NCBI GenBank assembly: GCA_038251325.1
Contig: JBBSBL010000002.1
Coordinates: forward strand, 1 to 64,000
Source of the DNA: JBBSBL01 sp038251325
GTDB taxonomy: Bacteria > Actinomycetota > Thermoleophilia > Solirubrobacterales > Solirubrobacteraceae
Length of the DNA: 64,000 nucleotides
Reading direction: 5' to 3'
The notes beneath the pieces are model-generated. The model searched no databases. It was not told the origin of the DNA and was given only the letters and a program-made list of their open reading frames with translations. The translations under genes and the position numbers were made by a program. Numbering within the stretch: the stretch's first letter is position 1; every line of letters starts with the position of its first letter. This document shows positions 20,582 to 31,732 of this stretch, piece by piece.

Positions 20582-21729
20582 GCCAGCCCGCCGTCGATCG
20601 CGGTGAGACCGGGGTCCTCGCCGTCGCCGGGCCGCGCCGCGTCCCGGGCCATCCACGCCGGCAGGCCACGCAGGAAGTCGCCCAGCGCTCGCCGGTAGGC
20701 GGCGAGGGAGGCGATCGAGACCCACTCGTCCGGCCCGTGGTGGCCGCCGCCGACCGGGCCGAACTCCACGCACGGGATCCCGGCGGCGAGGAACGACACG
20801 GCGTCCGAGGCGCCGTCGCGCCCGACGCTCGTCGCCTTCCCCTCCACCGAGCGGGCGGCCGCCGCGGTGAGGGATCGCACATAGGGATTGCGCGGCGAGA
20901 CGTTGGCGGGGGGCCGGGTGAACGTGCGCGTCACCTCGACGTCATCGATCGCCCGCACCTGGGCGAGGATCTCCCCGGGGTCCTGCCCCGGGAGGTAGCG
21001 CACGTCGACGACCATCTCGCAGCGGTCGGGCACCTTGTTCACGGCGTCCCCGCCGCTGATCCGCCCGAGGTTGATCGAGGGCCGGTCGAAGAGCTCGCTC
21101 GACTCCCGGCTGAAGGGCAGCGACTCGATGCGGCGGAAGACGTCGATCGCCTTGAGCACGGCGTTGTCGCCCAGCCACGGCGTGGAGCCGTGGGCGGCGC
21201 GGCCCGAGACCGCGACCCGCATCGCGAGCACCCCCTTGGCCTGGACGCCGACGTGGAGGTCGGTCGGCTCGCCGGTGATCGCGAAGTCGGCGGCGAGGGC
21301 CCCTTCGGCGACGAGCGCGTCGGTCGAGCGCTCGTCGACCTCCTCGGACTCCTCGTCGGGCGCGCACACGAACCGGACCCGCACCGCGCCCTCGGCCGCG
21401 ACGTCGGTGAGCGCCCAGAGCATGCCCGCGAGCCCGCCCTTCATGTCGTAGGCGCCCCGGCCGATCAGGCGGTCGCCCTCGACCCGCGGGCGGAACTGCT
21501 CCTCGCGGCCCGGGACGACGTCCAGGTGCCCGTGCAGCACGATGCACGGCACGCCGGGCGGCCCGGCGTCGGCCAGGATCACGGGCAGTCCGCGGTGGAC
21601 ACGCTCGGTGACGTCGACCTCGCGCGACTCGAGCCAGCCCTTGACGAAGGCGGCCGCCGCGCTGAGACCCTCCGGTCGCGAGGTGTCGTAGGAGATGAGG
21701 CGCTCGGCGAGCGTCTTCTCGTCGACCAT
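20578..21729 (-). CDS. M20 family metallopeptidase (DapE/ArgE-like)
   Basis: 383 residues. Two-zinc M20 amidohydrolase: HGHLDVVPG near 85 and GAYDMKGGLAGMLW near 114 supply zinc ligands, PDEESEE near 145 the catalytic glutamate, and GRAAHGSTPWLGDNA begins the dimerisation domain. A second histidine segment, FGPVGGGHHGPDEWV, is near the C-terminus. Members hydrolyse N-acyl amino acids such as succinyl-diaminopimelate or acetylornithine; the substrate here is undetermined. ATG 21729 gives a normal N-terminus although the frame is open upstream. It is followed by the LCP gene with overlapping stop and start. Confidence 0.9.
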   Translation of the reverse strand: MVDEKTLAERLISYDTSRPEGLSAAAAFVKGWLESREVDVTERVHRGLPVILADAGPPGVPCIVLHGHLDVVPGREEQFRPRVEGDRLIGRGAYDMKGGLAGMLWALTDVAAEGAVRVRFVCAPDEESEEVDERSTDALVAEGALAADFAITGEPTDLHVGVQAKGVLAMRVAVSGRAAHGSTPWLGDNAVLKAIDVFRRIESLPFSRESSELFDRPSINLGRISGGDAVNKVPDRCEMVVDVRYLPGQDPGEILAQVRAIDDVEVTRTFTRPPANVSPRNPYVRSLTAAAARSVEGKATSVGRDGASDAVSFLAAGIPCVEFGPVGGGHHGPDEWVSIASLAAYRRALGDFLRGLPAWMARDAARPGDGEDPGLTAIDGGLA

Positions 21730-21802
21730 TCGGTGGCGAAGGATAGGCGAGGGCCCCGGCGCCTCGAGCCGGCTCGCCCCGGCGCGGGCCCCGGCCCGCC
21801 GG

Positions 21803-22237
21803 CTACCGCCCGCCGCCGCCCTCGTCGCCGCCGTCCACCACGCGGAGGAACGCCCTCCAGCGCCGCGCATCGCGCGCCGCCACCCGGGCCTCCTCGGAGT
21901 CGGCGTCGGCCCGCTCGGCCGTCTCCTCGGCGCGCCGGAGGCGATCCTGGAGGTCGGCGCGATCGAGCGAGTCGGGCGCGACCGCGTCCTCGACGAGAAG
22001 CAGCGCCCGGTTGGCGCCCACCTGGAGGTAGCCCTCACCCTGGGCGAAGCGGACGATGTCCTCCTCGGAGCGGTAGAGGCGCAGCTCGGTGGGATCGAGC
22101 ATGGCCAGCAGCGGGGTGTGGTTGGCCAGCACGCCGATCGAGCCGGTGGTCGTCCGCGTGGAGACCATCTCCACCTCGTCTGAGAACACCTCGCCCTCCG
22201 GCGTGAGCACCTCGACGGGGAACTTCGTGCGCGCCAT
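21803..22237 (-). CDS. atpC: ATP synthase F1 subunit epsilon
   Basis: 144 residues. The N-terminal beta-sandwich domain starts KFPVEVLTPEGEVFSDEVEM and contains GSIGVLANHTPLLAML and GEGYLQVGANRALLLVEDAV. A helical C-terminal part (LQDRLRRAEETAERADADSE) follows. Epsilon couples the rotor and can inhibit ATP hydrolysis. It is the last gene of the ATP synthase operon, 9 bp after atpD, and ends in a Gly-rich tail. Confidence 0.95.
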   Translation of the reverse strand: MARTKFPVEVLTPEGEVFSDEVEMVSTRTTTGSIGVLANHTPLLAMLDPTELRLYRSEEDIVRFAQGEGYLQVGANRALLLVEDAVAPDSLDRADLQDRLRRAEETAERADADSEEARVAARDARRWRAFLRVVDGGDEGGGGR

Positions 22238-22246
22238 CCTGCGCCG

Positions 22247-23701
<1,455 letters not shown>

Positions 23702-23757
23702 GACTGGTGTCTGGGTCTCCTGGGTGTGGGTCTGCGAAACCGGGCGGTCTGGGAGCG

Positions 23758-24693
23758 TCAGCTCAGCGCCTCGGCGCCGGCGACGACCTCCATGATCTCC
23801 TGGGTGATCTCCGCCTGGCGGGCGCGGTTCATCTCCAGGGTGAGGTCCTCGATGACGTCGCCGGCGTTCTCGGAGGCGTTGCGCATCGCGGTCATCCTGG
23901 CGCCGTGCTCGGAGGCCGTGGACTCGAGCAGCGCGCGGTAGACCGAGATCTCGACGTAGTCGGGCACGAGGCGATGGAGGATGATCTCCGGGTCGGGCTC
24001 GTACTCGACGAGCGCGTGGTGGCCGGTGCCGGCGGCCTCGCCGGCGCCCCGCGCGTCGCCGTCCTCGCCGCCCCCCGCCTCCTCCTCGCCGGCCTCGAGG
24101 ATGCTGGCATGCTGGAGCGGGAGCAGCGTCTCGCGCCGCACGACCTGCGAGAGCGGCGAGATGTACCCGTTGTAGAAGATCTCGACCTGGTCGACGCGGC
24201 CGTCGACGTAGTCGGCCATCAGCCGCTCGGCGATGTGGCGCGCGTCGGCGTAGGCGGGGCGGTCGGAGAAGCCGACGAACGAGCCGGCGAGCTCCTTGCC
24301 GCGGAAGGTCAACGACGAGGTACCGCGGCGCCCGCTCGCGTACCAGACGACGCCGCGCCCGCCGCTCTCCGCGTCGGCCGCCCCGCGGACGCCGGCGCGG
24401 ATAATCTGCGAGTTGAACGCGCCGGCCAGCCCGCGATCCCCGGTGACGAGGAGCAGCCCGACCCGGTCCACCGAGTCGTGCTCGGAGAGGATCGGGAGGC
24501 TCGGCACGTTGCCCGCCGCCTCGGCCGCCTGGCGGGTCATCCGGCGGATCGCCCCCGCGTAGGGACGCAGGTGGGCGATCCGCTGCTCGGCGCGACGCAG
24601 CCGCGCGGCGGCCACCATCTCCATCGCCCGCGTGATCTTCTGGATGTTCTTGACCGACGCGATCCGCGTCTGGACGTCGCGCTGGGAGGCCAT
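23758..24693 (-). CDS. atpG: ATP synthase F1 subunit gamma
   Basis: 311 residues, the central rotor shaft. The N-terminal helix RDVQTRIASVKNIQKITRAMEMVAAARLRRA and the C-terminal helix (ARMTAMRNASENAGDVIEDL, then LEMNRARQAEITQEI) form the coiled coil, and VTGDRGLAGAFNSQI marks the Rossmann part. It is about 24 residues longer than the E. coli protein. The extra length sits in a Gly/Glu/Asp-rich loop at about 199-226. It lies between atpA and atpD. Confidence 0.96.
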   Translation of the reverse strand: MASQRDVQTRIASVKNIQKITRAMEMVAAARLRRAEQRIAHLRPYAGAIRRMTRQAAEAAGNVPSLPILSEHDSVDRVGLLLVTGDRGLAGAFNSQIIRAGVRGAADAESGGRGVVWYASGRRGTSSLTFRGKELAGSFVGFSDRPAYADARHIAERLMADYVDGRVDQVEIFYNGYISPLSQVVRRETLLPLQHASILEAGEEEAGGGEDGDARGAGEAAGTGHHALVEYEPDPEIILHRLVPDYVEISVYRALLESTASEHGARMTAMRNASENAGDVIEDLTLEMNRARQAEITQEIMEVVAGAEALS

Positions 24694-24715
24694 GGGTGGG
24701 CGGGCGGCGCCGCGA

Positions 24716-26344
<1,629 letters not shown>

Positions 26345-26374
26345 GTGGTGTCGGGGCTCCCTGTCGCGCGCAGC

Positions 26375-26905
26375 CTAGGCCTGCGCGACGTTGCGTCGAA
26401 GTTGGTCGAGGCGGTTGCGGATCGAGGCGTCGAGGATCGAGTTCCCGACCCGCAGGACGATGCCGCCGAGGATGTCGGGGTCCACGCGGCTGGAGAGCTC
26501 GACCCGGCGCCCGGTCTGCTCGCCGATGCGGCTGCCGAGGCTCTCCACCGTGGCGGCGTCCAGGGCCACGGCCGAGGTCACCTGCACGGGGAGGAGCTTG
26601 TTCGCCTCCTCCCACAGGGCCTCGTAGCGGCGGCGGATGCGGAAGATCGCCGGCATGCGGTTGCGCTCGACGAGGGCTTCGAGGAAGTTCTCCACCGCCG
26701 GCTCGGCGCCGTCGAGCATCCCGCGCAGCCCGTCCTTCTTCTCCTCGGTGGAGAAGTAGGGCGAGAAGAAGAAGAGCGAGAGGTCGCGATCGGAGTCGAG
26801 CGCGTCCGCGACCTGGCCCAGCTGCTCCCGCGTCTCGTCGAGCTTCCCCTGCTCGGAGGCGACCTCGAAGAGCGCGCGCGCGTAGACCTCGGCGATCTGC
26901 TCCAT
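26375..26905 (-). CDS. atpH: ATP synthase F1 subunit delta
   Basis: 176 residues, the stator subunit on top of F1. It starts EQIAEVYARALFEVASEQGK and ends with the family pattern VDPDILGGIVLRVGNSILDASIRNRLDQLRR. Length is standard. Unlike mycobacteria, where delta is fused to a b-type subunit, here it is separate. The gap to atpF is 2 bp and to atpA about 30 bp. Confidence 0.95.
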   Translation of the reverse strand: MEQIAEVYARALFEVASEQGKLDETREQLGQVADALDSDRDLSLFFFSPYFSTEEKKDGLRGMLDGAEPAVENFLEALVERNRMPAIFRIRRRYEALWEEANKLLPVQVTSAVALDAATVESLGSRIGEQTGRRVELSSRVDPDILGGIVLRVGNSILDASIRNRLDQLRRNVAQA

Positions 26906-26907
26906 GG

Positions 26908-27459
26908 CTAGTTACGGTGCTCCCCGGAGAGCGTGGTGAAGTCGAGCTCGGAGAGCGCCTCCTCCACCAGCCGCCGCTGGTCGCCCTCGTCGAGCGACTT
27001 GCGGGTGACCTTCTCGGTCGCGGCGATCGTGAGGTCGGCGACCTCGCGGCGGATCTCGCCGATCGCCCGCCGCGTCTCGGCCTCGATGTCGCGGCGGGTC
27101 TGGTCCATGAGCTCCTCCCGCTGGGTGCGGGCGGCCTCGCGCGAGTCCTTCTCGGTCTGCTCCCCCGCCTTGTTCGCCCGCGCGACGATGTCGTCCGCCT
27201 GCGCCCGCGCCTCGGCCAGCCGCTCGCGGTAGTCGGCGAGGAGCTTGTCGGCCTCCTGGCGGGTGCGCTCGGCCGCGTCGATCGACTCCTCGATCGCCGT
27301 CTGCCGGCGATCCAGCGCGTCCTGGATCCGCGGGAACGCGTAGCGCCGCAGGATGTAGAGGGTGATCCCGAAGGCGAGCAGCGTCCAGATCATCAGCCCG
27401 ACGCCGGGCGTGACGAGGAAGTTGCCGCTCTCCTCCTTGGCTGCGGTGACCAGGGGCAT
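26908..27459 (-). CDS. atpF: ATP synthase F0 subunit b
   Basis: 183 residues. One N-terminal membrane helix (VGLMIWTLLAFGITLYIL, about 20-38) is followed by a long charged coiled coil (residues about 45-165), the peripheral stalk. The segment IQDALDRRQTAIEESIDAAERTR is typical. It is separated by 3 bp from atpE and 2 bp from atpH. Confidence 0.94.
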   Translation of the reverse strand: MPLVTAAKEESGNFLVTPGVGLMIWTLLAFGITLYILRRYAFPRIQDALDRRQTAIEESIDAAERTRQEADKLLADYRERLAEARAQADDIVARANKAGEQTEKDSREAARTQREELMDQTRRDIEAETRRAIGEIRREVADLTIAATEKVTRKSLDEGDQRRLVEEALSELDFTTLSGEHRN

Positions 27460-27462
27460 GCG

Positions 27463-27747
27463 CTAGGAGAGAAAGAAGGCGATGAGCCCGAAGATGAACG
27501 CGTAGAAGACGATCGCCTCGGTCAGCGCGAAGCCGAGCCACTGGATCGAGGTGATCTCGTCGCGCATCTCCGGCTGGCGGGTCACCGACTCGATGACCTT
27601 GCCGAAGATGTAGCCGACGCCGATGCCCGGGCCGATGGTGCCGAGGCCGGCGCCGACGCCGAGGGCGATGGCCTTGAGGCCCTTGCGGCCGACGGCCTCG
27701 TTCTCCGCGACGCTGGCGGCGAGTTGGGTGACGATGGAGAGGTCCAC
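27463..27747 (-). CDS. atpE: ATP synthase F0 subunit c
   Basis: 94 residues. Two membrane helices: the first carries the glycine-rich VGAGLGTIGPGIGVGYIFGK, the second the proton-binding glutamate in GFALTEAIVFYAFIFGL. The loop is ESVTRQPEMRDE. The residue after the glutamate is Ala and the Gln/Ser ligands of sodium-binding c rings are absent, which favours proton coupling. The N-terminus is about 15 residues longer than in E. coli. Confidence 0.95.
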   Translation of the reverse strand: MDLSIVTQLAASVAENEAVGRKGLKAIALGVGAGLGTIGPGIGVGYIFGKVIESVTRQPEMRDEITSIQWLGFALTEAIVFYAFIFGLIAFFLS

Positions 27748-27789
27748 GGTGGTGTCAGCTCCTCCTGGGGGCGCTGTGGGGGGTCAAGG

Positions 27790-28677
27790 TCAATGCGCGG
27801 CGACGGCGCCGCCGAAGTAGATGGACGAGAGGGTCGCGAAGATGAAGGCCTGGAGGGTGGCCACCAGGCCCACCTCGAAGATGTAGAAGGCGATCGCCAT
27901 CGGCAGCGTGAAGATCCCGAGGACCGCCGTCCCGAGCAGGACGACGAGGCCACCGCCCATGAAGAGGATCAGCAGGTGGCCGGCGAGGATGTTCGCGAAG
28001 AGCCGGACGGACAGCGAGACGATCCGGACGAAGTGCGAGATGACCTCAATGAAGAAGATCGGGATCGCGGCGGGGCCGGTGACGCCGGCGGGGACCCAGC
28101 TCTTGAGATAGCCGACGAGGCCCTGCTCGCGGATCCCGATGAAGTGGTAGCTGAACCAGACCATCAGGGTCAGGACGAGCGGCACGGCGAGGTTCGCGGT
28201 GGCGGCGTAGAGCGCGAAGGTCGGCACCTGCAGCCCGAAGATGTTCATCTTGTGCTCGGTGTTGACCGGCAGCGGGATGTAGCCGAGGATGTTCGAGAAC
28301 CAGATGAAGAGGAAGAGCGTGGCCACGAAGGCGAACCAGCGCTTCGCGGTCCTGGGGTCCATGTTGCCGCCGGCGATGTTGTCGCGCATGAAGACGTATG
28401 CGGCCTCGACCGCCGTCTGGACCCGGTTGGGCTTGGCCTGCATGCGGTTGGCGACGTAGAGCATCGCGCCGACCGTGAACGCGCAGGTCAGGACGACGTA
28501 GAGCACGCCCTTGTTCACCGAGAGGTCGATCCCGCCGATCTTGATCGGGATCCACGGATCGAGCTTGAACTCGTTCTGCGGCTTGAAGTTCTCGTTGATC
28601 TGGATCGCCCCCGCGCCCGCCGGGGAGGCGAGCAGGAGGACGACGGGCGCCGTCGCGGCGAGGATCCGGGCCCTCAC
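27790..28677 (-). CDS. atpB: ATP synthase F0 subunit a
   Basis: 295 residues from GTG 28677, overlapping the atpI stop (GTGA). The N-terminus is hydrophobic and ends in Ala/Gly residues (RILAATAPVVLLLASPAGAG), possibly cleaved. Five to six membrane helices follow. The essential arginine lies in SLSVRLFANILAGHLL, and the C-terminal helix has FYIFEVGLVATLQAFIFATL. Subunit a forms the proton half-channels next to the c ring. The frame is open well upstream, but that part overlaps atpI in another frame and is not coding. Confidence 0.95.
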   Translation of the reverse strand: MRARILAATAPVVLLLASPAGAGAIQINENFKPQNEFKLDPWIPIKIGGIDLSVNKGVLYVVLTCAFTVGAMLYVANRMQAKPNRVQTAVEAAYVFMRDNIAGGNMDPRTAKRWFAFVATLFLFIWFSNILGYIPLPVNTEHKMNIFGLQVPTFALYAATANLAVPLVLTLMVWFSYHFIGIREQGLVGYLKSWVPAGVTGPAAIPIFFIEVISHFVRIVSLSVRLFANILAGHLLILFMGGGLVVLLGTAVLGIFTLPMAIAFYIFEVGLVATLQAFIFATLSSIYFGGAVAAH

Positions 28678-29042
28678 GACGGACGCTCCGTCTCGAAGGG
28701 GCGCAGGATCATGTTGACGGTGAAGTAGACGGTGAAGAGCGCGATGGAGAGGACGGCGGCGGCGAGCCCGGCCTGGGACGAGGAGGCCGTCCCGACGGCG
28801 AAGATCGTAAGGGCTACGAGCCAGCCACGTCCGATCATGGATCCGGTGAGGATCCCGACGAGGACGCGGGGGTCCTCCGAGGCCGTCGCCTTGCGGGTCG
28901 CCCACACCTGGATGCCGCGCTGGGCGACCCACGCGGCGGCCGCGGCGCCCCAGCCGGCCAGCGGCCAGCCGGCGAGCAGGAACACGGGGAGCGAGAGGGC
29001 GAGGACGATGATGTCCAGCCAGCGCAGGACGGTGATCGTCAT
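28674..29042 (-). CDS. AtpI-like membrane protein of the ATP synthase operon
   Basis: 122 residues from ATG 29042; an earlier in-frame start at 29075 would overlap the upstream gene. It has four hydrophobic segments: IVLALSLPVFLLAGWPL, WGAAAAAWVAQRG, GWLVALTIFAVGT and AAVLSIALFTVYFTVNMIL. Position directly before atpB, and size, fit the AtpI family, which helps assemble the c ring in some bacteria. Sequence similarity to known AtpI cannot be judged reliably by eye. Confidence 0.75.
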   Translation of the reverse strand: MTITVLRWLDIIVLALSLPVFLLAGWPLAGWGAAAAAWVAQRGIQVWATRKATASEDPRVLVGILTGSMIGRGWLVALTIFAVGTASSSQAGLAAAVLSIALFTVYFTVNMILRPFETERPS

Positions 29043-29046
29043 CGAG

Positions 29047-29244
29047 TCAGAGGCGCCTATAGCGTGCGATGACAAGAGCCACCCCCGCGACGGCGCCCAC
29101 GAAGACCCCGCCGATCACGAACGGCCCCACGCTGCCGAGCAGCGCTCCGACGCCCCCCGCGATCGCCGCGCAGAGCACGATCGTCGCGACCAGCGTGTAG
29201 CCGGCGGTCGCGCCGGAGCGCGAGCCGGGGCGCTCGGGGCTCAT
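29047..29244 (-). CDS. AtpZ/AtpI-type small membrane protein, first gene of atp operon
   Basis: 65 residues from ATG 29244. A short basic N-terminus (SPERPGSRSG) precedes two hydrophobic segments (YTLVATIVLCAAIAGGVGAL and FVIGGVFVGAVAGVALVIA), ending RYRRL. The hairpin layout and its place at the head of the operon fit the AtpZ family of F0F1-associated proteins. The stop lies 4 bp before the AtpI-like ATG. The frame is open upstream, but that part reads through the promoter region. Confidence 0.72.
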   Translation of the reverse strand: MSPERPGSRSGATAGYTLVATIVLCAAIAGGVGALLGSVGPFVIGGVFVGAVAGVALVIARYRRL

Positions 29245-29297
29245 CGGTGGCGGGGCGGGGGTCGGGCATGCGATCACGCCGCCATCAGAACGCGAAC

Positions 29298-29316
29298 GCC
29301 CGCGAGAATCGCGGGC
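29298..29316 (-). other. Small hairpin in the atp operon leader
   Basis: GCCCGCG-AGAAT-CGCGGGC forms a perfect 7-bp stem with a 5-nt loop within the probable 5' untranslated region, about 55 bp before the first start codon. No T-run follows on either strand, so it is not a simple terminator. It may stabilise the transcript; this is inference. Confidence 0.4.
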
Positions 29317-29365
29317 GACACGGGCGCCGGAGGGGACATCACAGGCGCCGATGGCGGTCCGGGTG

Positions 29366-29395
29366 AGTATATGGAACCGGGGGGGTTTGTAACAA
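29366..29395 (-). promoter_or_regulatory. Probable promoter of the ATP synthase operon
   Basis: On the - strand TTGTTA (29395-29390) and TATACT (29371-29366) are separated by 18 bp, a good match to the housekeeping sigma consensus in an unusually AT-rich patch of this GC-rich window. The predicted transcript would have a leader of about 115 nt before the AtpZ-like ATG. No other site this close to consensus was seen near the operon. Confidence 0.55.
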
Positions 29396-29533
29396 CTTTG
29401 TGACAGTGGGCGCGAGGGGCTCGTGCTCCGGCCGGGCCAAGCACTCGCGGCGATTCGCGCCCTCGCGCTCGGGCGCGCGGGACTATCGTCGGGCCGAGCG
29501 GCTGACACCCCCTCGAACCCGGAGAGCGACGGC

Positions 29534-30808
29534 ATGAGCGCGGCCACCCCCACGACGAGCTTCTGGCACCCGTTCGCGAACATGGCGTCGCTCTCGCGTG
29601 ACGGGGCGGTGACCATCGTCCGGGGCGAGGGGGCGACGGTGTGGGACGACCGGGGCACCGCGTACCTCGATGCGATGGCCAGCCTCTGGTACTGCAACGT
29701 CGGCCACGGTCGGGTCGAGCTGGCGGACGTCGCCGCCGAGCAGATCCGGGCCCTCGCCGCCTACCAGACCTTCGAGCGCTACACCTCGCCCGCGGTGGAG
29801 GCGCTGACCGCCAAGGTCGCGGAGCTGTCCCCCATGCCCGACACCAAGGTCTTCCTCACCTCCGGCGGGTCGGAGTCGGTGGACACCGCGGCGAAGCTCG
29901 CGCGCTCCTACTGGCGCGCGGTCGGGAAGCCCGAGAAGCAGGTGCTCGTGTCCCGCCAGCACGCCTACCACGGGATGAACGCCTACGGCACCTCGCTGGC
30001 CGGCATCCCCGCGAACCTGGAGTCCTTCCACCCGCTCGTCGAGTCCGTCGAGCACGTCGCCTGGGACGACGCCGGTGCGCTGGCGGCGGCCATCGACCGG
30101 CGCGGCGCCGAGACCGTGGCCGCCTTCTTCTGCGAGCCGGTGATCGGGGCCGGCGGCGTCATCTCGCCGCCCGAGGGCTACCTGGCGGAGGTCGAGGCGA
30201 TCTGCCGCGAGCGCGACGTGCTCTTCGTCGCCGACGAGGTCGTGACGGCGTTCGGGCGACTCGGCACGTGGTTCGCCTCGGGCCGCTACGAGCTGCGGCC
30301 GGACATGATCACCACGGCGAAGGGCCTGACCTCCGGCTACGCGCCGCTCGGCGCCGTGCTCGTCGGCGAGCGCGTCGCGGAGCCCTACTGGCGGGAGGGC
30401 GCGGCGGAGATCTTCCGCCACGGGTACACCTACTCGGGCCACACCGCCTCGTGCGCGGTCGGGCTGGCCAACCTCGAGATCGTCGAGCGCGAGGGGCTCG
30501 TCGAGCGCGTCGCGGCGCTCGAGCCGGTGCTCGCGGCGGCGCTGCATCCGCTCGCCGAGCACGAGCTCGTGGCCGAGGTCCGCGCGGGCGTCGGGTTGCT
30601 CGGGGCGGTCGAGCTCACCCCGGAGGCGCTCGAGGCGGGGCTGCTCCAGCCGGTGGTCGACGCGCTGCGCGAGCGCGGCGTGCTCTCGCGCGGGGTGCGC
30701 GGGGTCGCGCTACAGTTCTCCCCGGCCTTCGTGGTCACCGAGGACGAGATCGCCCGGATGGCCTCGGCCACCGGCGAGGCGCTGAACGCGGTGGCGGTGG
30801 CGGCGTAG
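29534..30808 (+). CDS. Class III aminotransferase (omega-amino acid type)
   Basis: 424 residues from ATG 29534, preceded by GGAGAG at a good distance. It has the class III PLP-aminotransferase pattern: WHPFANMASLSRDG and YLDAMASLWYCNVGHGR at the N-terminus, FLTSGGSESVDTAAKLAR near 115, FCEPVIGAGGVISPPEGYL, VADEVVTAFGRLG near 234, and the PLP lysine in ITTAKGLTSGYAPLGAV. The N-terminus and GHTASCAVGLANLEI resemble omega-amino acid:pyruvate transaminases (beta-alanine, GABA or diamines). The amino donor cannot be fixed. It is divergent from the atp operon and alone on its strand. The 121 bp after it, up to the convergent DoxX-like gene, holds no recognisable feature. Confidence 0.9.
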   Translation: MSAATPTTSFWHPFANMASLSRDGAVTIVRGEGATVWDDRGTAYLDAMASLWYCNVGHGRVELADVAAEQIRALAAYQTFERYTSPAVEALTAKVAELSPMPDTKVFLTSGGSESVDTAAKLARSYWRAVGKPEKQVLVSRQHAYHGMNAYGTSLAGIPANLESFHPLVESVEHVAWDDAGALAAAIDRRGAETVAAFFCEPVIGAGGVISPPEGYLAEVEAICRERDVLFVADEVVTAFGRLGTWFASGRYELRPDMITTAKGLTSGYAPLGAVLVGERVAEPYWREGAAEIFRHGYTYSGHTASCAVGLANLEIVEREGLVERVAALEPVLAAALHPLAEHELVAEVRAGVGLLGAVELTPEALEAGLLQPVVDALRERGVLSRGVRGVALQFSPAFVVTEDEIARMASATGEALNAVAVAA

Positions 30809-30929
30809 GGGCCGGGAGGCTCGGGCCGGCGACCGCCTACGCGCTGGAGCGACCGCCCTTCCCTGCGCCGTTTGCCGCGGAGGGCGATGGTCGCGCGGCC
30901 GTCGCAAGCGTGCCGCCGCGCCGCCGCCC

Positions 30930-31292
30930 CTACCGCGTGCCGCGCCAGGTCAGCGCGGCGAAGGCGAACTGGAAGGGGAGCCGCGCCCAGAGCACGGCGG
31001 CCGGGATCTGCGGGTAGCGCTCGGGGTGCAGCGCCATCTGGACGTTCGCCGGGTAGACCGCGGCCAGCGTGGCCAGCAGCCACCAGCGCGCGCCGCGTCG
31101 CGTGGTCTCGGGGAACACGGCGAGGCCCCCGCCGAGCTCGGCCACGCCGCTCCAGAACACCGCCTCGCGCTTCCAGCGTTCGATCGAGTGCGGCACGATC
31201 CCCTCGTAGGGCTTCGGCATCACGAAGTGGAGGATCCCGGCCGTGCTCCAGACGAGCACGGTGGCGAGACGGGCGCGGGGCAGGCGGCTCAC
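30930..31292 (-). CDS. DoxX-like small membrane protein
   Basis: 120 residues from a GTG start at 31292. About four hydrophobic segments: ATVLVWSTAGILHFVMP, FWSGVAELGGGLAVF, WWLLATLAAVYPANVQMAL and LWARLPFQFAFAAL. GILHF(V)xPKPYEGIVP and SGVAELGGG are typical of DoxX-like proteins. Their function is poorly defined. It lies 31 bp downstream of the cupin gene on the same strand. Confidence 0.78.
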   Translation of the reverse strand: MSRLPRARLATVLVWSTAGILHFVMPKPYEGIVPHSIERWKREAVFWSGVAELGGGLAVFPETTRRGARWWLLATLAAVYPANVQMALHPERYPQIPAAVLWARLPFQFAFAALTWRGTR

Positions 31293-31323
31293 TCGCCGAG
31301 TGTATGCAGCGCGGTCGCCCGGC

Positions 31324-31689
31324 TCACCGGCCGGTGAGGATCGTGTCGTCGTGCGCGTAGGCCGGCGCGCAGCAGCAGAGGAGGTGCAGCGTCGCCTCGC
31401 CCGTGTTCCAGAGCTTGTGGGGCACGCCCGGCGGGATGACCACGCAGTCCCCGGCGCGCAGCTCGTGCTCCTCCTCGCCGAGCCGCAGGCGACCGGACCC
31501 CGCGGTGACGTGGTACAGCTCCTCGGCGACCGGGTGGTGATGCTCGTCGGTCTCACCACCCGGCGGCAGCGTGGCCTCGGCGAGGCTCTGGCTCCGCGCC
31601 GCGGTCCACGCCGGATGGGCGAGCTCGCGGATCGTCGAGCCGTCCTTGGTGGTGAACGGCTCGACCGTGTCGAGGTTGGCGATCTGCAC
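31324..31689 (-). CDS. Small cupin-domain protein
   Basis: 121 residues, a single cupin barrel. Motif 1 is GGETDEHHHPVAEELYHVTAG, supplying His and Glu metal ligands, and motif 2 is GDCVVIPPGVPHKLWNTG. The C-terminal LCCCAPAYAHDDT has three consecutive cysteines, which is unusual but matches a subset of small cupins ending CxPPYxxDDT. No substrate can be proposed. It sits between the R2lox and DoxX-like genes on the same strand. Confidence 0.87.
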   Translation of the reverse strand: MQIANLDTVEPFTTKDGSTIRELAHPAWTAARSQSLAEATLPPGGETDEHHHPVAEELYHVTAGSGRLRLGEEEHELRAGDCVVIPPGVPHKLWNTGEATLHLLCCCAPAYAHDDTILTGR

Positions 31690-31732
31690 GCCCCGACCGT
31701 ATCGCGCCCCCGCCGACCGCGGCCGGCCGCCG

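Noticed and set aside
30809..30929. Rho-independent terminator between the convergent aminotransferase and DoxX-like genes
   Set aside because: GC-rich partial stems are present but no T-run follows on either strand.
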